Part shown: piece after piece, positions 1-6,460 of the stretch
Layout of the letters: every line of letters starts with the position of its first letter
Position numbering within the stretch: the first letter of the stretch is position 1
DNA from: Thermodesulfatator sp.
Lineage (GTDB): Bacteria; Desulfobacterota; Thermodesulfobacteria; Thermodesulfobacteriales; Thermodesulfobacteriaceae
Assembly (NCBI GenBank): GCA_003978075.1
Contig: QOAM01000093.1
Coordinates: 1-24,617, forward strand
Reading direction: 5' to 3'
DNA: 24,617 nucleotides
Position numbers and translations under genes: made by a program
Notes under the pieces: generated by a model
What the model saw: the letters and a program-made list of their open reading frames with translations, nothing else
The model's database searches: none
What the model was told of the DNA's origin: nothing

Positions 1-335
1 GCACTGGCCGCATAACCTTTGTCTTCATCCCTCAAGACCTCTCGATCCGTCCCGGTTACTCCCTGAATTACTCCGGCCACCGAAAGTCCGAGTTTCATCT
101 TTTGGTACCAGGTCTTTTCCGAGGGCAGGGAAGGTTGAGCCTTTTCGGCCCGCCTCTCGTAGGCCTCCAGGCGCCGCTCCAGCTCATTCACCCGCTGCGC
201 CAGCCGCCGATTCTCCTCCATCACCTGTCGAAGCATCTGCTTCAACTCTTTTATTTCTGGATCCGTCGCCCAAACCGGATCCACTCTCCAAACCATCCCC
301 AAGACCAATAACAACATTATTACCACTTTCTTCAT
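1..335 (-). CDS. Secreted coiled-coil/porin-like outer-membrane protein, N-terminal part (gene runs off the window)
   Basis: Reading leftwards from an ATG at 335-333, the frame is open to the window edge (111 complete codons). A ribosome site (AGGAGG, about 5 bases of spacing) precedes the ATG. The protein starts with a signal peptide: a KK charge, a hydrophobic run MLLLVLGMV, and a likely cleavage after VWA near residue 23. An Arg/Glu-rich heptad segment follows (about residues 25-67, with EENRRLAQRVNELERRLEAY), then a short linker and what looks like the first beta strand (KMKLGLSVAGVIQG). This order of signal peptide, periplasmic coiled coil and beta strands is typical of LbtU/OprO-like porins with a trimerising N-terminal coil. 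That identity is inferred from architecture only, because the barrel lies outside the window. It could instead be another coiled-coil envelope protein. Confidence 0.6.
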   Translation of the reverse strand, partial: MKKVVIMLLLVLGMVWRVDPVWATDPEIKELKQMLRQVMEENRRLAQRVNELERRLEAYERRAEKAQPSLPSEKTWYQKMKLGLSVAGVIQGVTGTDREVLRDEDKGYAAS

Positions 336-386
336 CCCTGCCTCCTTGTGTTATTTTTTGAAAATTCATAATACCAAAAAGGAGAT

Positions 387-416
387 TTGACAAGCTTTTT
401 GTCCGAAATCTTTTAT
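387..416 (+). promoter_or_regulatory. Candidate distal promoter for rlmN with overlapping inverted repeat
   Basis: TTGACA (387-392) is followed 18 bases later by TTTTAT (411-416). A 5-bp inverted repeat, GACAA (389-393) and TTGTC (399-403), covers the -35 element and could be an operator. The -10 match is only fair and the leader would be about 125 bases, so this is tentative. The gap 336-549 also has to hold the minus-strand promoter of the porin-like gene, for which I found no well-spaced pair. Confidence 0.3.
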
Positions 417-483
417 AACCTCTCAAAGAAGTCAAAGGCCTCTAGAACCAAATCACTGAGGAAACCCTCAACTCAGCCCCGGA

Positions 484-511
484 TTGGAATGAAGGTGAAC
501 GGCGATAAAAT
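484..511 (+). promoter_or_regulatory. Candidate proximal promoter for rlmN
   Basis: TTGGAA (484-489), a 16-base spacer and TAAAAT (506-511) form a sigma-70-like pair. Transcription would begin near 518, leaving a leader of about 30 bases before the ATG at 550. Confidence 0.4.
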
Positions 512-549
512 ATAAGGGTGCGGATCTTGCATTGGATTTTGCTCCAAGG

Positions 550-1614
550 ATGAAAGAGGTCCCTTTGAACCTCCGGGATCTGACGCTAGAGGAGCTCGAG
601 GCCTTTTTGGAGGGTCTGGGAGAGGCCCCCTTTCGGGGGCGCCAGGTCTTTCGCTGGTTGGTAAGGCCGGAGGTAGAGGACTTTTCTCAGATGACCGATC
701 TCCCCAAGAGTCTGCGGAAAAGGCTCTCTCAAGAGAGCACCATTGAACTTCCCCGACTCCTGGAGCACAGATTTTCCACCGACGGCACGGCAAAACTAGC
801 GGTTGGGCTGAGGGATGGAGAGGTAGTGGAGTGCGTCCTCATCCCGGAGAGAGATCATTACACTCTATGTCTTTCCACGCAGGTGGGCTGTGCTATGGGG
901 TGCCGTTTCTGTCTCACGGGGCGTATGGGTTTTCGGCGCAACCTGTTCCCCGGGGAAATCGTCTCTCAAGTGCTTTTAGCTCGGCGTTTTATGCAGGAAT
1001 TTGGTCTAGAGGACAAACCCTTGCGCAATCTGGTCTTCATGGGTATGGGGGAGCCCCTAGCCAATTATCGCCACCTGGTAAAGGCCCTGAAGATCCTTAC
1101 CCATCCCCAAGGGTTTCACTTTGCTCGCAAGCGCACCACGGTCTCCACGGTGGGGTTGGTGCCCCAGATCCGGGCCTTAGCCGAGGAGTATCCCGTGGCC
1201 TTGGCCATCTCCCTTCATGCTCCAGAAAACGAACTTAGGGCCCGGCTCATTCCCACTACACGGCGTTATCCCTTAGAAGAGATACTCTCCGCCTGCCGGG
1301 CTTACCCTCTAAAACGCGGAGCGCGACTTACCATAGAATATGTGCTTTTAGAAGGGATCAATGATCACCCCTGGCAAGCCCGCCGCCTAGCAGAGATCCT
1401 GCGGGACCTTCCGGTCAAAATAAATCTCATCCCCTTCAATCCCCATCCAGACCTGCCCTTTCGTCGCCCTCCGGAGGCCCGCATCCAGCGTTTTCAGCAG
1501 ATCCTCCTTTCCGAAGGCTTTGTGGCTACGGTGCGCAAGAGCAAGGGGCTAGACATCGGGGCCGCCTGCGGACAATTGCGGGCAGAATTAACCCTCTCTC
1601 AAAATTCAGCCTGA
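550..1614 (+). CDS. rlmN: Dual-specificity RNA (adenine-C2) methyltransferase RlmN
   Basis: RlmN is a radical-SAM enzyme that methylates C2 of A2503 in 23S rRNA and A37 of some tRNAs. Visible hallmarks are the CAMGCRFC motif (C-x3-C-x2-C, the RlmN/Cfr spacing) that binds the 4Fe-4S cluster, MGMGEPL for SAM binding, and GLDIGAACGQLR near the C-terminus, which carries the cysteine used in the mechanism. The N-terminal helical domain (LTLEELEAFLEGLGEAPFR) is also family-typical. I chose the ATG at 550 because family members begin just before this domain. An in-frame TTG at 532 would add six residues, and neither start has a good ribosome site. Length (354 aa) is normal. The last 16 bases overlap the end of dnaB on the other strand. 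Confidence 0.96.
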   Translation: MKEVPLNLRDLTLEELEAFLEGLGEAPFRGRQVFRWLVRPEVEDFSQMTDLPKSLRKRLSQESTIELPRLLEHRFSTDGTAKLAVGLRDGEVVECVLIPERDHYTLCLSTQVGCAMGCRFCLTGRMGFRRNLFPGEIVSQVLLARRFMQEFGLEDKPLRNLVFMGMGEPLANYRHLVKALKILTHPQGFHFARKRTTVSTVGLVPQIRALAEEYPVALAISLHAPENELRARLIPTTRRYPLEEILSACRAYPLKRGARLTIEYVLLEGINDHPWQARRLAEILRDLPVKINLIPFNPHPDLPFRRPPEARIQRFQQILLSEGFVATVRKSKGLDIGAACGQLRAELTLSQNSA

Positions 1615-2963
1615 TTTTCCGCAAGATTGGCGAAGGAGGAATAAGGGGCCAAAAAGGCCAGTTTGACCACCCCGGTGGGACCGTTTCTCTGTTTCCCAAT
1701 GATGACTTCGGCTATCCCTTTGTGCGGAGTGTCCCGGTTATAGACTTCGTCCCGATAGAGAAAGACGATAAGATCTGCATCCTGCTCGATGGCCCCGGAC
1801 TCTCGGAGATCGGAGAGCTGGGGGCGCTTGTCCGGCCGTTCCTCCACCTTGCGGTTGAGCTGCGAGAGGGCCACCACCGGTACATTGAATTCTTTGGCCA
1901 TGGCCTTAAGGGAGGAGGAAATCTCCGAAATCTCCTGTTCTCGTCGCTCCCGCCGTTCCCGGCTCTGCAGAAGCTGGAGGTAGTCAATGATGATGAGCCC
2001 CAGACCATGTTCACTCATAAGCCGGCGGGCCTTGGCCCTCAAGTCCAGGATGGAAAGGGCCGGGGTGTCGTCCACGTAGATGGGGGCCCGAGAAAGCTTG
2101 TTGGCGGCAAAAGTAAGCCTCTGCCACTCGGATTCGGTAATGCGTCCAGTGCGCAGATGCTGGAGATTGACCCGGGCCTCAGCACAAAGCATTCGGGCAG
2201 CTAGTTGCTCCCGGCTCATCTCCAGAGAGAAAATGCCCACCGGAACCCCAGCCTCCACCGCCGCATAGCAGGCAATGTTAACGGCAAAGGAGGTCTTCCC
2301 CATACTGGGACGTCCAGCGACGATGATGAAATCCCCAGCCTGGAGACCGGCAGTGAGGTGGTCGAACTCCGTGAAACCGGTGGGCACTCCAGTAATAAGT
2401 TCCGGCCGCTGGTGCAGGCGCTCGATCTCTCGGATGGTTTCTTTGATGAGCTCTTTAAGGCTGTGGAAGCCCTCCCTCTCGGAATAGGTGCGTAGCTCAA
2501 AGATGGCCTTTTCCGCAGCTTCTAAGATGTCCTCCACCGGCTCAGCGGCTTCATAAGCCCGGGCCGCGATCTCGGTCGTTGCACGAATGAGGCGCCGGAG
2601 AAGGGCCTTCTCCTTTACAATCTCCGCGTAATGGACCGCATGGGCCGAGGTGGGAAGGAGCCCAGCCAGCTCCGCCAGATAAGCCGCCCCGCCTACCTCT
2701 TCCAATCGGCCGCGCTGCAAGAGCTCGTCGTGAACGGTGATGAGATCAATGGGCTCGTGCCGCTCGAAAAGGGAGATCATGACCCGATAGATCTCCGCAT
2801 GGGCCTCACGGTAAAAGTCCTCCGGGGAGAGGATCTCCACTACCTTGAGGATAACCGAAGGCTCAAGGAAAATGCTCCCCAGAACCCCCCTTTCCGCCTC
2901 CAAATTATGGGGCGGGATCCCACTAAGGAGTTCCGGGGCCTGAGCCTCTCGTCTACGGGCCAA
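1599..2963 (-). CDS. dnaB: Replicative DNA helicase DnaB
   Basis: This is the hexameric 5'-3' helicase that unwinds DNA at the replication fork and works with primase and loader. At 454 aa it is full length. The N-terminal primase-interacting domain begins around NLEAERGVLGSIF (residues 20-32), a linker follows, and then the RecA-like ATPase with Walker A GRPSMGKT (217-224), a Walker B segment ending IIIDYLQLL and the sensor region VVALSQLNR. No intein interrupts the ATPase motifs. The start is a TTG two bases after the rplI stop, with a GGAAGAG-like ribosome site inside the rplI tail. It is the last gene of the rpsF-rpsR-rplI-dnaB unit and converges on rlmN with a 16-base overlap, so transcription cannot end in a gap between them. 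Confidence 0.97.
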   Translation of the reverse strand: MARRREAQAPELLSGIPPHNLEAERGVLGSIFLEPSVILKVVEILSPEDFYREAHAEIYRVMISLFERHEPIDLITVHDELLQRGRLEEVGGAAYLAELAGLLPTSAHAVHYAEIVKEKALLRRLIRATTEIAARAYEAAEPVEDILEAAEKAIFELRTYSEREGFHSLKELIKETIREIERLHQRPELITGVPTGFTEFDHLTAGLQAGDFIIVAGRPSMGKTSFAVNIACYAAVEAGVPVGIFSLEMSREQLAARMLCAEARVNLQHLRTGRITESEWQRLTFAANKLSRAPIYVDDTPALSILDLRAKARRLMSEHGLGLIIIDYLQLLQSRERRERREQEISEISSSLKAMAKEFNVPVVALSQLNRKVEERPDKRPQLSDLRESGAIEQDADLIVFLYRDEVYNRDTPHKGIAEVIIGKQRNGPTGVVKLAFLAPYSSFANLAENQAEF

Positions 2964-2965
2964 GT

Positions 2966-3415
2966 CTACTCTTCCAGCGGTACCACCTGGATTTTTAAAG
3001 TCGCCACCACCTCAGGAGAAATCCGTATAGGGACTTCATACTCTCCTAAGGTTTTGATAGGGGCCTCAAGGAGGACCTGCTTGCGGGAAATCTGAATCCC
3101 CTGTTTTTCAAGCTCGGCCACGATGTCCTGCGCCGAGACCGAACCGTAGAGGCGATCTTCCTCGATAACCCGCTGGGGGATGGTGAGGGTAAGAGCCTCG
3201 AGCCTTTCCGCCACGCTCATGTGTTTTTTGCGCTCCCGCTCCGCCTTGGCTAAGATGATCCGGCGCTCCCGTTCCATGGCCGCCAGGTTCTTGCGATTGG
3301 CTGGAATAGCCAGCCCCTTGGGCAAAAGATAATTGCGGGCATAGCCGTCCTTGACCCGCACCACATCCCCGGGTTTGCCCAGCTTGGGCACATGCGCGCG
3401 CAAGATCACTTCCAT
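2966..3415 (-). CDS. rplI: 50S ribosomal protein L9
   Basis: L9 binds domain V of 23S rRNA at the base of the L1 stalk and extends across the ribosome surface. The 149-residue protein shows the N-terminal signature region (GKPGDVVRVKDGYARNYLLP), the long Lys/Arg/Glu connecting helix (about residues 41-75) and the C-terminal RNA-binding domain starting at RLYGSVSAQDI. It sits three bases after rpsR and two before dnaB, a classic arrangement. Nothing is missing or unusual. Confidence 0.97.
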   Translation of the reverse strand: MEVILRAHVPKLGKPGDVVRVKDGYARNYLLPKGLAIPANRKNLAAMERERRIILAKAERERKKHMSVAERLEALTLTIPQRVIEEDRLYGSVSAQDIVAELEKQGIQISRKQVLLEAPIKTLGEYEVPIRISPEVVATLKIQVVPLEE

Positions 3416-3418
3416 AAC

Positions 3419-3694
3419 TTAGCCTCCCATGCGCAAAATCTCTTCCGGATCGAGTTCCGCCACGAAGGGCAGGAGGGCCATGATGCGCGCCCGTTTAATG
3501 GCCGTAGTAAGTTGCCGCTGATGATAAGCGCAAGTGCCGGTCTGTCGCCGGTGGATGATCTTGCCCCGTTCGGTGAGAAAGGCCTTGAGAACCTCAGGCT
3601 CCTTGTAGTCGATCTTCAGGTGGGGATCCGCACAGAAGCGACAGACCTTCTTGCGGGGGACAAAACGCCGTCTCACCGTTACACCGTTGGACAT
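3419..3694 (-). CDS. rpsR: 30S ribosomal protein S18 (zinc-binding form)
   Basis: S18 pairs with S6 on the platform of the 30S subunit. The 91-residue protein contains the family core (KIDYKEPEVLKAFL, GKIIHRRQTGTC, HQRQLTTAIKRARIMALLPF). It retains C18-x2-C21 and C55-x2-H58, so it is the metal-binding variant of S18; many bacteria have lost these ligands. Its ATG follows a strong GGAGGGAGG ribosome site. There is no ssb gene between rpsF and rpsR, unlike many bacterial operons. S18 together with S6 probably binds the leader upstream of rpsF for autoregulation (see 4083-4119). Confidence 0.97.
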   Translation of the reverse strand: MSNGVTVRRRFVPRKKVCRFCADPHLKIDYKEPEVLKAFLTERGKIIHRRQTGTCAYHQRQLTTAIKRARIMALLPFVAELDPEEILRMGG

Positions 3695-3715
3695 GGCCTC
3701 CCTCCTTGAGCAGCT

Positions 3716-4066
3716 TTAAGTTGCCTCAGTTATAGCTTCTAACTCGGGTTGGTACCGATCCTCCAGTTTAACGATGATGAAGCGGATGACCCTTTCATCC
3801 ACCCGAAAGAAGCGCTCCAACTCCGCCGGGGTCTGAGCCTCTCCATAAAATTCTAGCAGAATATAGTAGCCCTGTCTCTTCTTCTCGATGGGATAGGCCA
3901 GCTTGCGCATCCCCCATTCGTCCACTTTGAGGATCCCTCCCTCGCGTTCCTCGATGATCTGCTTGACTTTTTCCAAGATCTGTTCACGCTCTTCTACCCG
4001 GTCAGGATGAACGATGAAGAGGGTTTCATACTTGCGGATGCGTTTAGGCCGTTCATAGGTCAGCAT
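3716..4066 (-). CDS. rpsF: 30S ribosomal protein S6
   Basis: S6 binds S18 and the central domain of 16S rRNA during 30S platform assembly. The 116-residue protein shows the ferredoxin-like S6 fold signatures KYETLFIVHPD, WGMRKLAYPIEKKRQGYYILLEF and the C-terminal FRVDERVIRFIIVKLE. The ATG at 4066 has an AGGGGAGG ribosome site. It is the first protein gene of a unit that also carries dnaB, and it is preceded by a hairpin that matches the S6:S18 leader design and by a tRNA gene. Confidence 0.97.
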   Translation of the reverse strand: MLTYERPKRIRKYETLFIVHPDRVEEREQILEKVKQIIEEREGGILKVDEWGMRKLAYPIEKKRQGYYILLEFYGEAQTPAELERFFRVDERVIRFIIVKLEDRYQPELEAITEAT

Positions 4067-4082
4067 CTCTTACCTCCCCTTG

Positions 4083-4119
4083 GTCTTCGGCCCCCGGTTA
4101 CGGCCGGGAGCGAGGAGAC
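4083..4119 (-). promoter_or_regulatory. Probable S6:S18 ribosomal-protein leader (autoregulatory mRNA element)
   Basis: Read on the minus strand, GTCT (4119-4116) pairs with AGAC (4086-4083), and CTCCCGG (4110-4104) pairs with CCGGGGG (4097-4091) around the six-base loop CCGTAA. The two helices are separated by an asymmetric internal loop, CCTCG on one side and CCGA on the other. Two helices with a conserved unpaired CCG just upstream of rpsF is the known plan of the S6:S18 leader, which mimics the 16S rRNA site. The structure is seen; the regulatory role is inferred from location and family knowledge. Confidence 0.5.
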
Positions 4120-4133
4120 TACTTAAAAAAATT

Positions 4134-4208
4134 TGGTGGGCGGTGCTGGATTCGAACCAGCGACTTCCACCGTGTGAGGATGACGCTCTACCACTGAGCT
4201 AACCGCCC
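4134..4208 (-). tRNA. tRNA-Val (anticodon CAC), CCA encoded
   Basis: The minus strand folds into a complete cloverleaf: acceptor GGGCGGT/ACCGCCC, D arm GCTC-AGTGGTA-GAGC, anticodon arm TCATC-CTCACAC-GGTGG with CAC at 4176-4174, a five-base variable loop AAGTC, and T arm GCTGG-TTCGAAT-CCAGC. The discriminator is A and CCA is encoded (4136-4134). CAC reads the GTG valine codon. The anticodon stem contains two G-U pairs but is otherwise regular. A run of seven Ts follows the CCA, and the rpsF leader starts 15 bases further on, so the tRNA may share a transcript with the rpsF operon. Confidence 0.95.
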
Positions 4209-4218
4209 ACCGGTTTTT

Positions 4219-4246
4219 AATATAGCCTACTTTTTCCGCTCCGCAA
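4219..4246 (-). promoter_or_regulatory. Promoter for tRNA-Val (and probably the rpsF operon)
   Basis: On the minus strand TTGCGG (4246-4241), a 16-base spacer and TATATT (4224-4219) lie just before the tRNA. Transcription would begin about 3-5 bases before the mature tRNA end. This is the only clear sigma-70-like pair between the Yip1-family gene and rpsF. Confidence 0.6.
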
Positions 4247-4289
4247 GCCCTCTAAAATTTTCAAAACCTTAACCTGTGAACTTGCGTAA

Positions 4290-4339
4290 GGAGCTTGGGG
4301 CGCGCTTCTTAAGAGAAGAGGGTCTTGCCCCTGGGCTCC
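4290..4339. other. 50-nt nested inverted repeat directly after the Yip1-family stop codon
   Basis: Three stems are nested. GGAGC (4290-4294) pairs with GCTCC (4335-4339), GGGGC (4297-4301) with GCCCC (4327-4331), and CTTCT (4305-4309) with AGAAG (4314-4318) around a TAAG loop. The element begins at the base next to the stop codon at 4340-4342. On neither strand is it followed by a clear T run, so it is not a textbook intrinsic terminator. It may still end or protect the Yip1-family transcript ahead of the tRNA promoter. Confidence 0.5.
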
Positions 4340-4915
4340 CTAAGAATATCCAGGATGGAAAGGGCTAAGGAAGAGGCCCATCAGTAAAAAGAGACCCAGG
4401 AAGACCAAGAGGCAGACCGCCAGAAAGGAGCCCTTCTTCTCCTCCGGGATATTGAGGATTACCGGGGCCCCAAGGTAAAAGAGATAGAGGCCGTAGAGCC
4501 CCAAAAGCCCTCCGAGGGCCCCGAGAGGGGGGAAGATGCCCAAGAGTCCGCCCAGCCATCCCGGAGTAGAGGAGAAGACCACTAGCTTGTTGGCCGCCAA
4601 GAAGTCGGATCTCCCCCCGAATCGAGGGGCCAGATACTGGACCACAAAGGCCGCTGCGAAAAGGATTCCGGTCTCCACCAGGATTTCGAAAAAGGCCCAT
4701 CCTCCTATAGAGGCAGGAGAAAATCCCACCCCCAGGTGTCTCATGGGGAAGCCAAAGAAAAGTAGCCCCAAGGCCCTGGCCAGTGAAGAGGCCACGATGA
4801 GAATAAGGGCATAGCGGAGGTAAAGATCGCCCAAGGAAAGCCCTTCCCTTTCGATCATCAGCCATTCCTCTCGGGGAGCCAAAACGATGCCTTTTACCCG
4901 CGAAATCAGATCCAT
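4340..4915 (-). CDS. Yip1-family integral membrane protein
   Basis: The 191-residue protein opens with VKGIVLAPREEWLMIE, a short amphipathic segment typical of bacterial Yip1-domain (PF04893-like) proteins. About five hydrophobic segments follow: residues about 31-54, 70-94, 108-125, 128-150 and 163-185. The family forms compact helical bundles in the cytoplasmic membrane; in bacteria its biochemical role is not established. The ATG at 4915 has a GAGGAGGGG ribosome site. It appears to be a single-gene transcript with a candidate -10 TATAAA (4951-4946) and a weak -35. The assignment rests on the N-terminal signature and topology. Confidence 0.75.
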   Translation of the reverse strand: MDLISRVKGIVLAPREEWLMIEREGLSLGDLYLRYALILIVASSLARALGLLFFGFPMRHLGVGFSPASIGGWAFFEILVETGILFAAAFVVQYLAPRFGGRSDFLAANKLVVFSSTPGWLGGLLGIFPPLGALGGLLGLYGLYLFYLGAPVILNIPEEKKGSFLAVCLLVFLGLFLLMGLFLSPFHPGYS

Positions 4916-5201
4916 AAATTCCCCTCCTCATGTCGAATTCCGGCCTTTATACCATAGAAAGAGGCCTCTGAGAAAGGTCCTTTTCCCTAAAGGCTCTCTC
5001 TATTAATCTGCAAAAATTTTCAAAAGACACCCCGGAGCAAGGCCCCCCTCGGGGCTCTCAAGCTTTTCGGAAAAAGTTTTTGGACTGGACTTTGGGAAAA
5101 AAGGAAGGTAAGGAAAGAAAGTTAGAGTCATTTTTTAAAACGCAACTGCGGTTCTAGGTGTTACTAAATTTAACAATGACGGTTCGATTCCGGGTTTAGA
5201 G
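4916..5201. other. Divergent intergenic region with hairpin and a seven-codon mini-ORF before cysC
   Basis: This 286-base gap separates the Yip1-family gene (minus) from cysC (plus). It holds the Yip1-side TATAAA (4951-4946), a perfect 10-bp palindrome AGAGGCCTCT (4960-4969) next to that promoter, and a hairpin with stem GCCCC/GGGGC (5042-5046 and 5051-5055) extended by GAG/CTC (5035-5037, 5057-5059). A seven-codon frame (5176-5199, ATG to TAG) stops two bases before the cysC ATG. No full-length gene, tRNA or known riboswitch is seen. Confidence 0.5.
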
Positions 5202-5807
5202 ATGCGGAGCCCGCAGGTCTTTTGGCATCCTCGTTTGGTGAGCCGGGCGGACCGGGAGCGCCTTAACAAACACCGCAGCGGGGTCATCTGGTTTACCGGC
5301 CTCCCGGCCTCAGGCAAGTCCACCATTGCCCATTTTCTGGAAAAGGAACTTTTCGATCGGGGCATACGGGCCTACGTCTTGGACGGGGACAACATCCGCC
5401 ACGGTCTCTGTGGAGACCTGGGATTTTCGCGGGAGGATCGGCGGGAGAACCTGCGCCGTATAGCCGAGGTCTGCCGACTTATGCAGGAGGCCGGGTTGCT
5501 GGTTTTAGCGGCCTTTGTTTCTCCTTATCGGGAAGACCGCCGTCTGGTGCGGGAGATAGTGGGAGAAGCCACCTTCTTGGAAGTCTATGTGAGGTGCAGT
5601 CCGGAGACCTGCGAGAAACGCGATCCCAAAGGACTCTATCGCAAGGCCCGACTAGGGAAGATCCAGGGTTTCACCGGGGTGGACGCTCCTTACGAGGAGC
5701 CGGAAACCCCAGACCTGATTTTGGATACCGAGGAAGAGGATCTGGAGACCTGCGTGCAGAGGGTCCTGGAGATGCTTTCCGAGCGGAGGTTTATCCTCCT
5801 CCTTTAG
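5202..5807 (+). CDS. cysC: Adenylyl-sulfate kinase (APS kinase)
   Basis: CysC phosphorylates adenosine 5'-phosphosulfate with ATP to make PAPS, the sulfate donor for assimilation or sulfation. The 201-residue protein has the P-loop GLPASGKST (residues 33-41), the substrate motif DGDNIRHGLC (61-70) followed by DLGFSREDRRENLRRIAEV, and FVSPYREDR (105-113) with the serine that is phosphorylated in the family. It is a stand-alone kinase with no sulfurylase domain. The first in-frame start after an upstream TAA is the ATG at 5202, which gives a full N-terminus; its ribosome site is poor. No other sulfur genes adjoin it. In a sulfate-metabolising anaerobe the likely use is PAPS for sulfation or assimilation, which is an inference. 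Confidence 0.95.
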   Translation: MRSPQVFWHPRLVSRADRERLNKHRSGVIWFTGLPASGKSTIAHFLEKELFDRGIRAYVLDGDNIRHGLCGDLGFSREDRRENLRRIAEVCRLMQEAGLLVLAAFVSPYREDRRLVREIVGEATFLEVYVRCSPETCEKRDPKGLYRKARLGKIQGFTGVDAPYEEPETPDLILDTEEEDLETCVQRVLEMLSERRFILLL

Positions 5808-5926
5808 TCTCCCATTTCCAAGCGGTCTCGATCCAGAGTTGAGGGTGTTCGAAAAACTAAATGTTGACATTGAGGGCTCGGAATCAATTCCGGTTAATTG
5901 AGGAAGGTAAAAGAGAGTAAGGCCTT
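5808..5926. other. Convergent gap between cysC and folK
   Basis: The gap contains a 6-bp AT-rich inverted repeat, TCAATT (5884-5889) and AATTGA (5896-5901), with a six-base loop. It could serve as a weak two-way transcript end, but there is no T run. A TTGACA at 5864-5869 has no well-placed -10 and no gene in front of it. Confidence 0.3.
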
Positions 5927-6460
5927 TTAGAGGTTTCTTTTGCCGAAATTATTGCTCCGAGTCTGGAAGAGAGGGAAAGGTCCTAAACGATGAATACGGG
6001 GACCAGGAGGCAAGGTGTTCAACAGCTCACTTACGCTCCTTCCGAGCAGGGGATGCCGGAGGTGGGGAGCGATCTCCACTAAAGGGGCCAGCACGAAGGC
6101 CCGCTCGTGGAGTCGGGGATGAGGCACCCGCACCCATGACCCGGCAATTATGGCCTCTCCGTAAAGAAGAAGGTCGATATCCAGAGGACGATCAGAGACT
6201 GGGCCCTTGCGCACCCGGCCTCTCGCGATCTCGATGAAGAGGCCCTTCAGCACTAATTCCCAGGGGGAAAGGACGGTCTCCACCGCTACCACCAAATTGT
6301 AAAACCAGTTCTCTGAAGAAAATCCTTGAGGTTCGGTAAGGTAAACCGAGGAGATGGCCACCGGGAAGATTCCGGGTGTGGCTTCTAAGCAAGCTAAGGC
6401 ATAAGCTAGGTGTGCGGCACGGTCTCCCAGGTTGGATCCCAGCCCCAGATAAGCGGTAAC
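5927..6460 (-). CDS. folK: 2-amino-4-hydroxy-6-hydroxymethyldihydropteridine pyrophosphokinase, with no standard start codon
   Basis: HPPK transfers pyrophosphate from ATP to the pterin in folate synthesis. The frame encodes the whole enzyme: TAYLGLGSNLGDR at the N-terminus, FYNLVVAVET, the signature GPVSDRPLDIDLLLYG, and VPHPRLHERAFVLAPL. The first ordinary start (GTG at 6361) lies after GLGSNLGDR and would remove the first strand and substrate loop, so it cannot be the true start. Reading back, the natural start position is a GTT codon at 6460-6458 that shares one base with the dapL stop (TAGTT). A TAGTG, stop plus GTG, would be a normal coupled start, so this looks like a G-to-T change, a sequence error or a non-canonical start. 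The only nearby ribosome site is GGAGGAGG about 30 bases upstream. Length from 6460 is 177 aa, normal for HPPK. Confidence 0.85.
   Translation of the reverse strand, partial: VTAYLGLGSNLGDRAAHLAYALACLEATPGIFPVAISSVYLTEPQGFSSENWFYNLVVAVETVLSPWELVLKGLFIEIARGRVRKGPVSDRPLDIDLLLYGEAIIAGSWVRVPHPRLHERAFVLAPLVEIAPHLRHPLLGRSVSELLNTLPPGPRIHRLGPFPLFQTRSNNFGKRNL

Noticed and set aside
184..435. 83-codon minus-strand frame
   Set aside because: Overlaps the better-supported signal-peptide/coiled-coil gene in another frame, has low-complexity Gly/Glu content and no ribosome site.
1599..2963. Possible intein in dnaB
   Set aside because: The ATPase motifs are uninterrupted and the length is normal.
5176..5195. 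GGTTCGATTCC resembling a tRNA T arm upstream of cysC
   Set aside because: Only three stem pairs form and no acceptor, D or anticodon arm can be folded around it.
5864..5900. Perfect TTGACA between cysC and folK
   Set aside because: No -10 at usable spacing on the plus strand, and no plus-strand gene follows.
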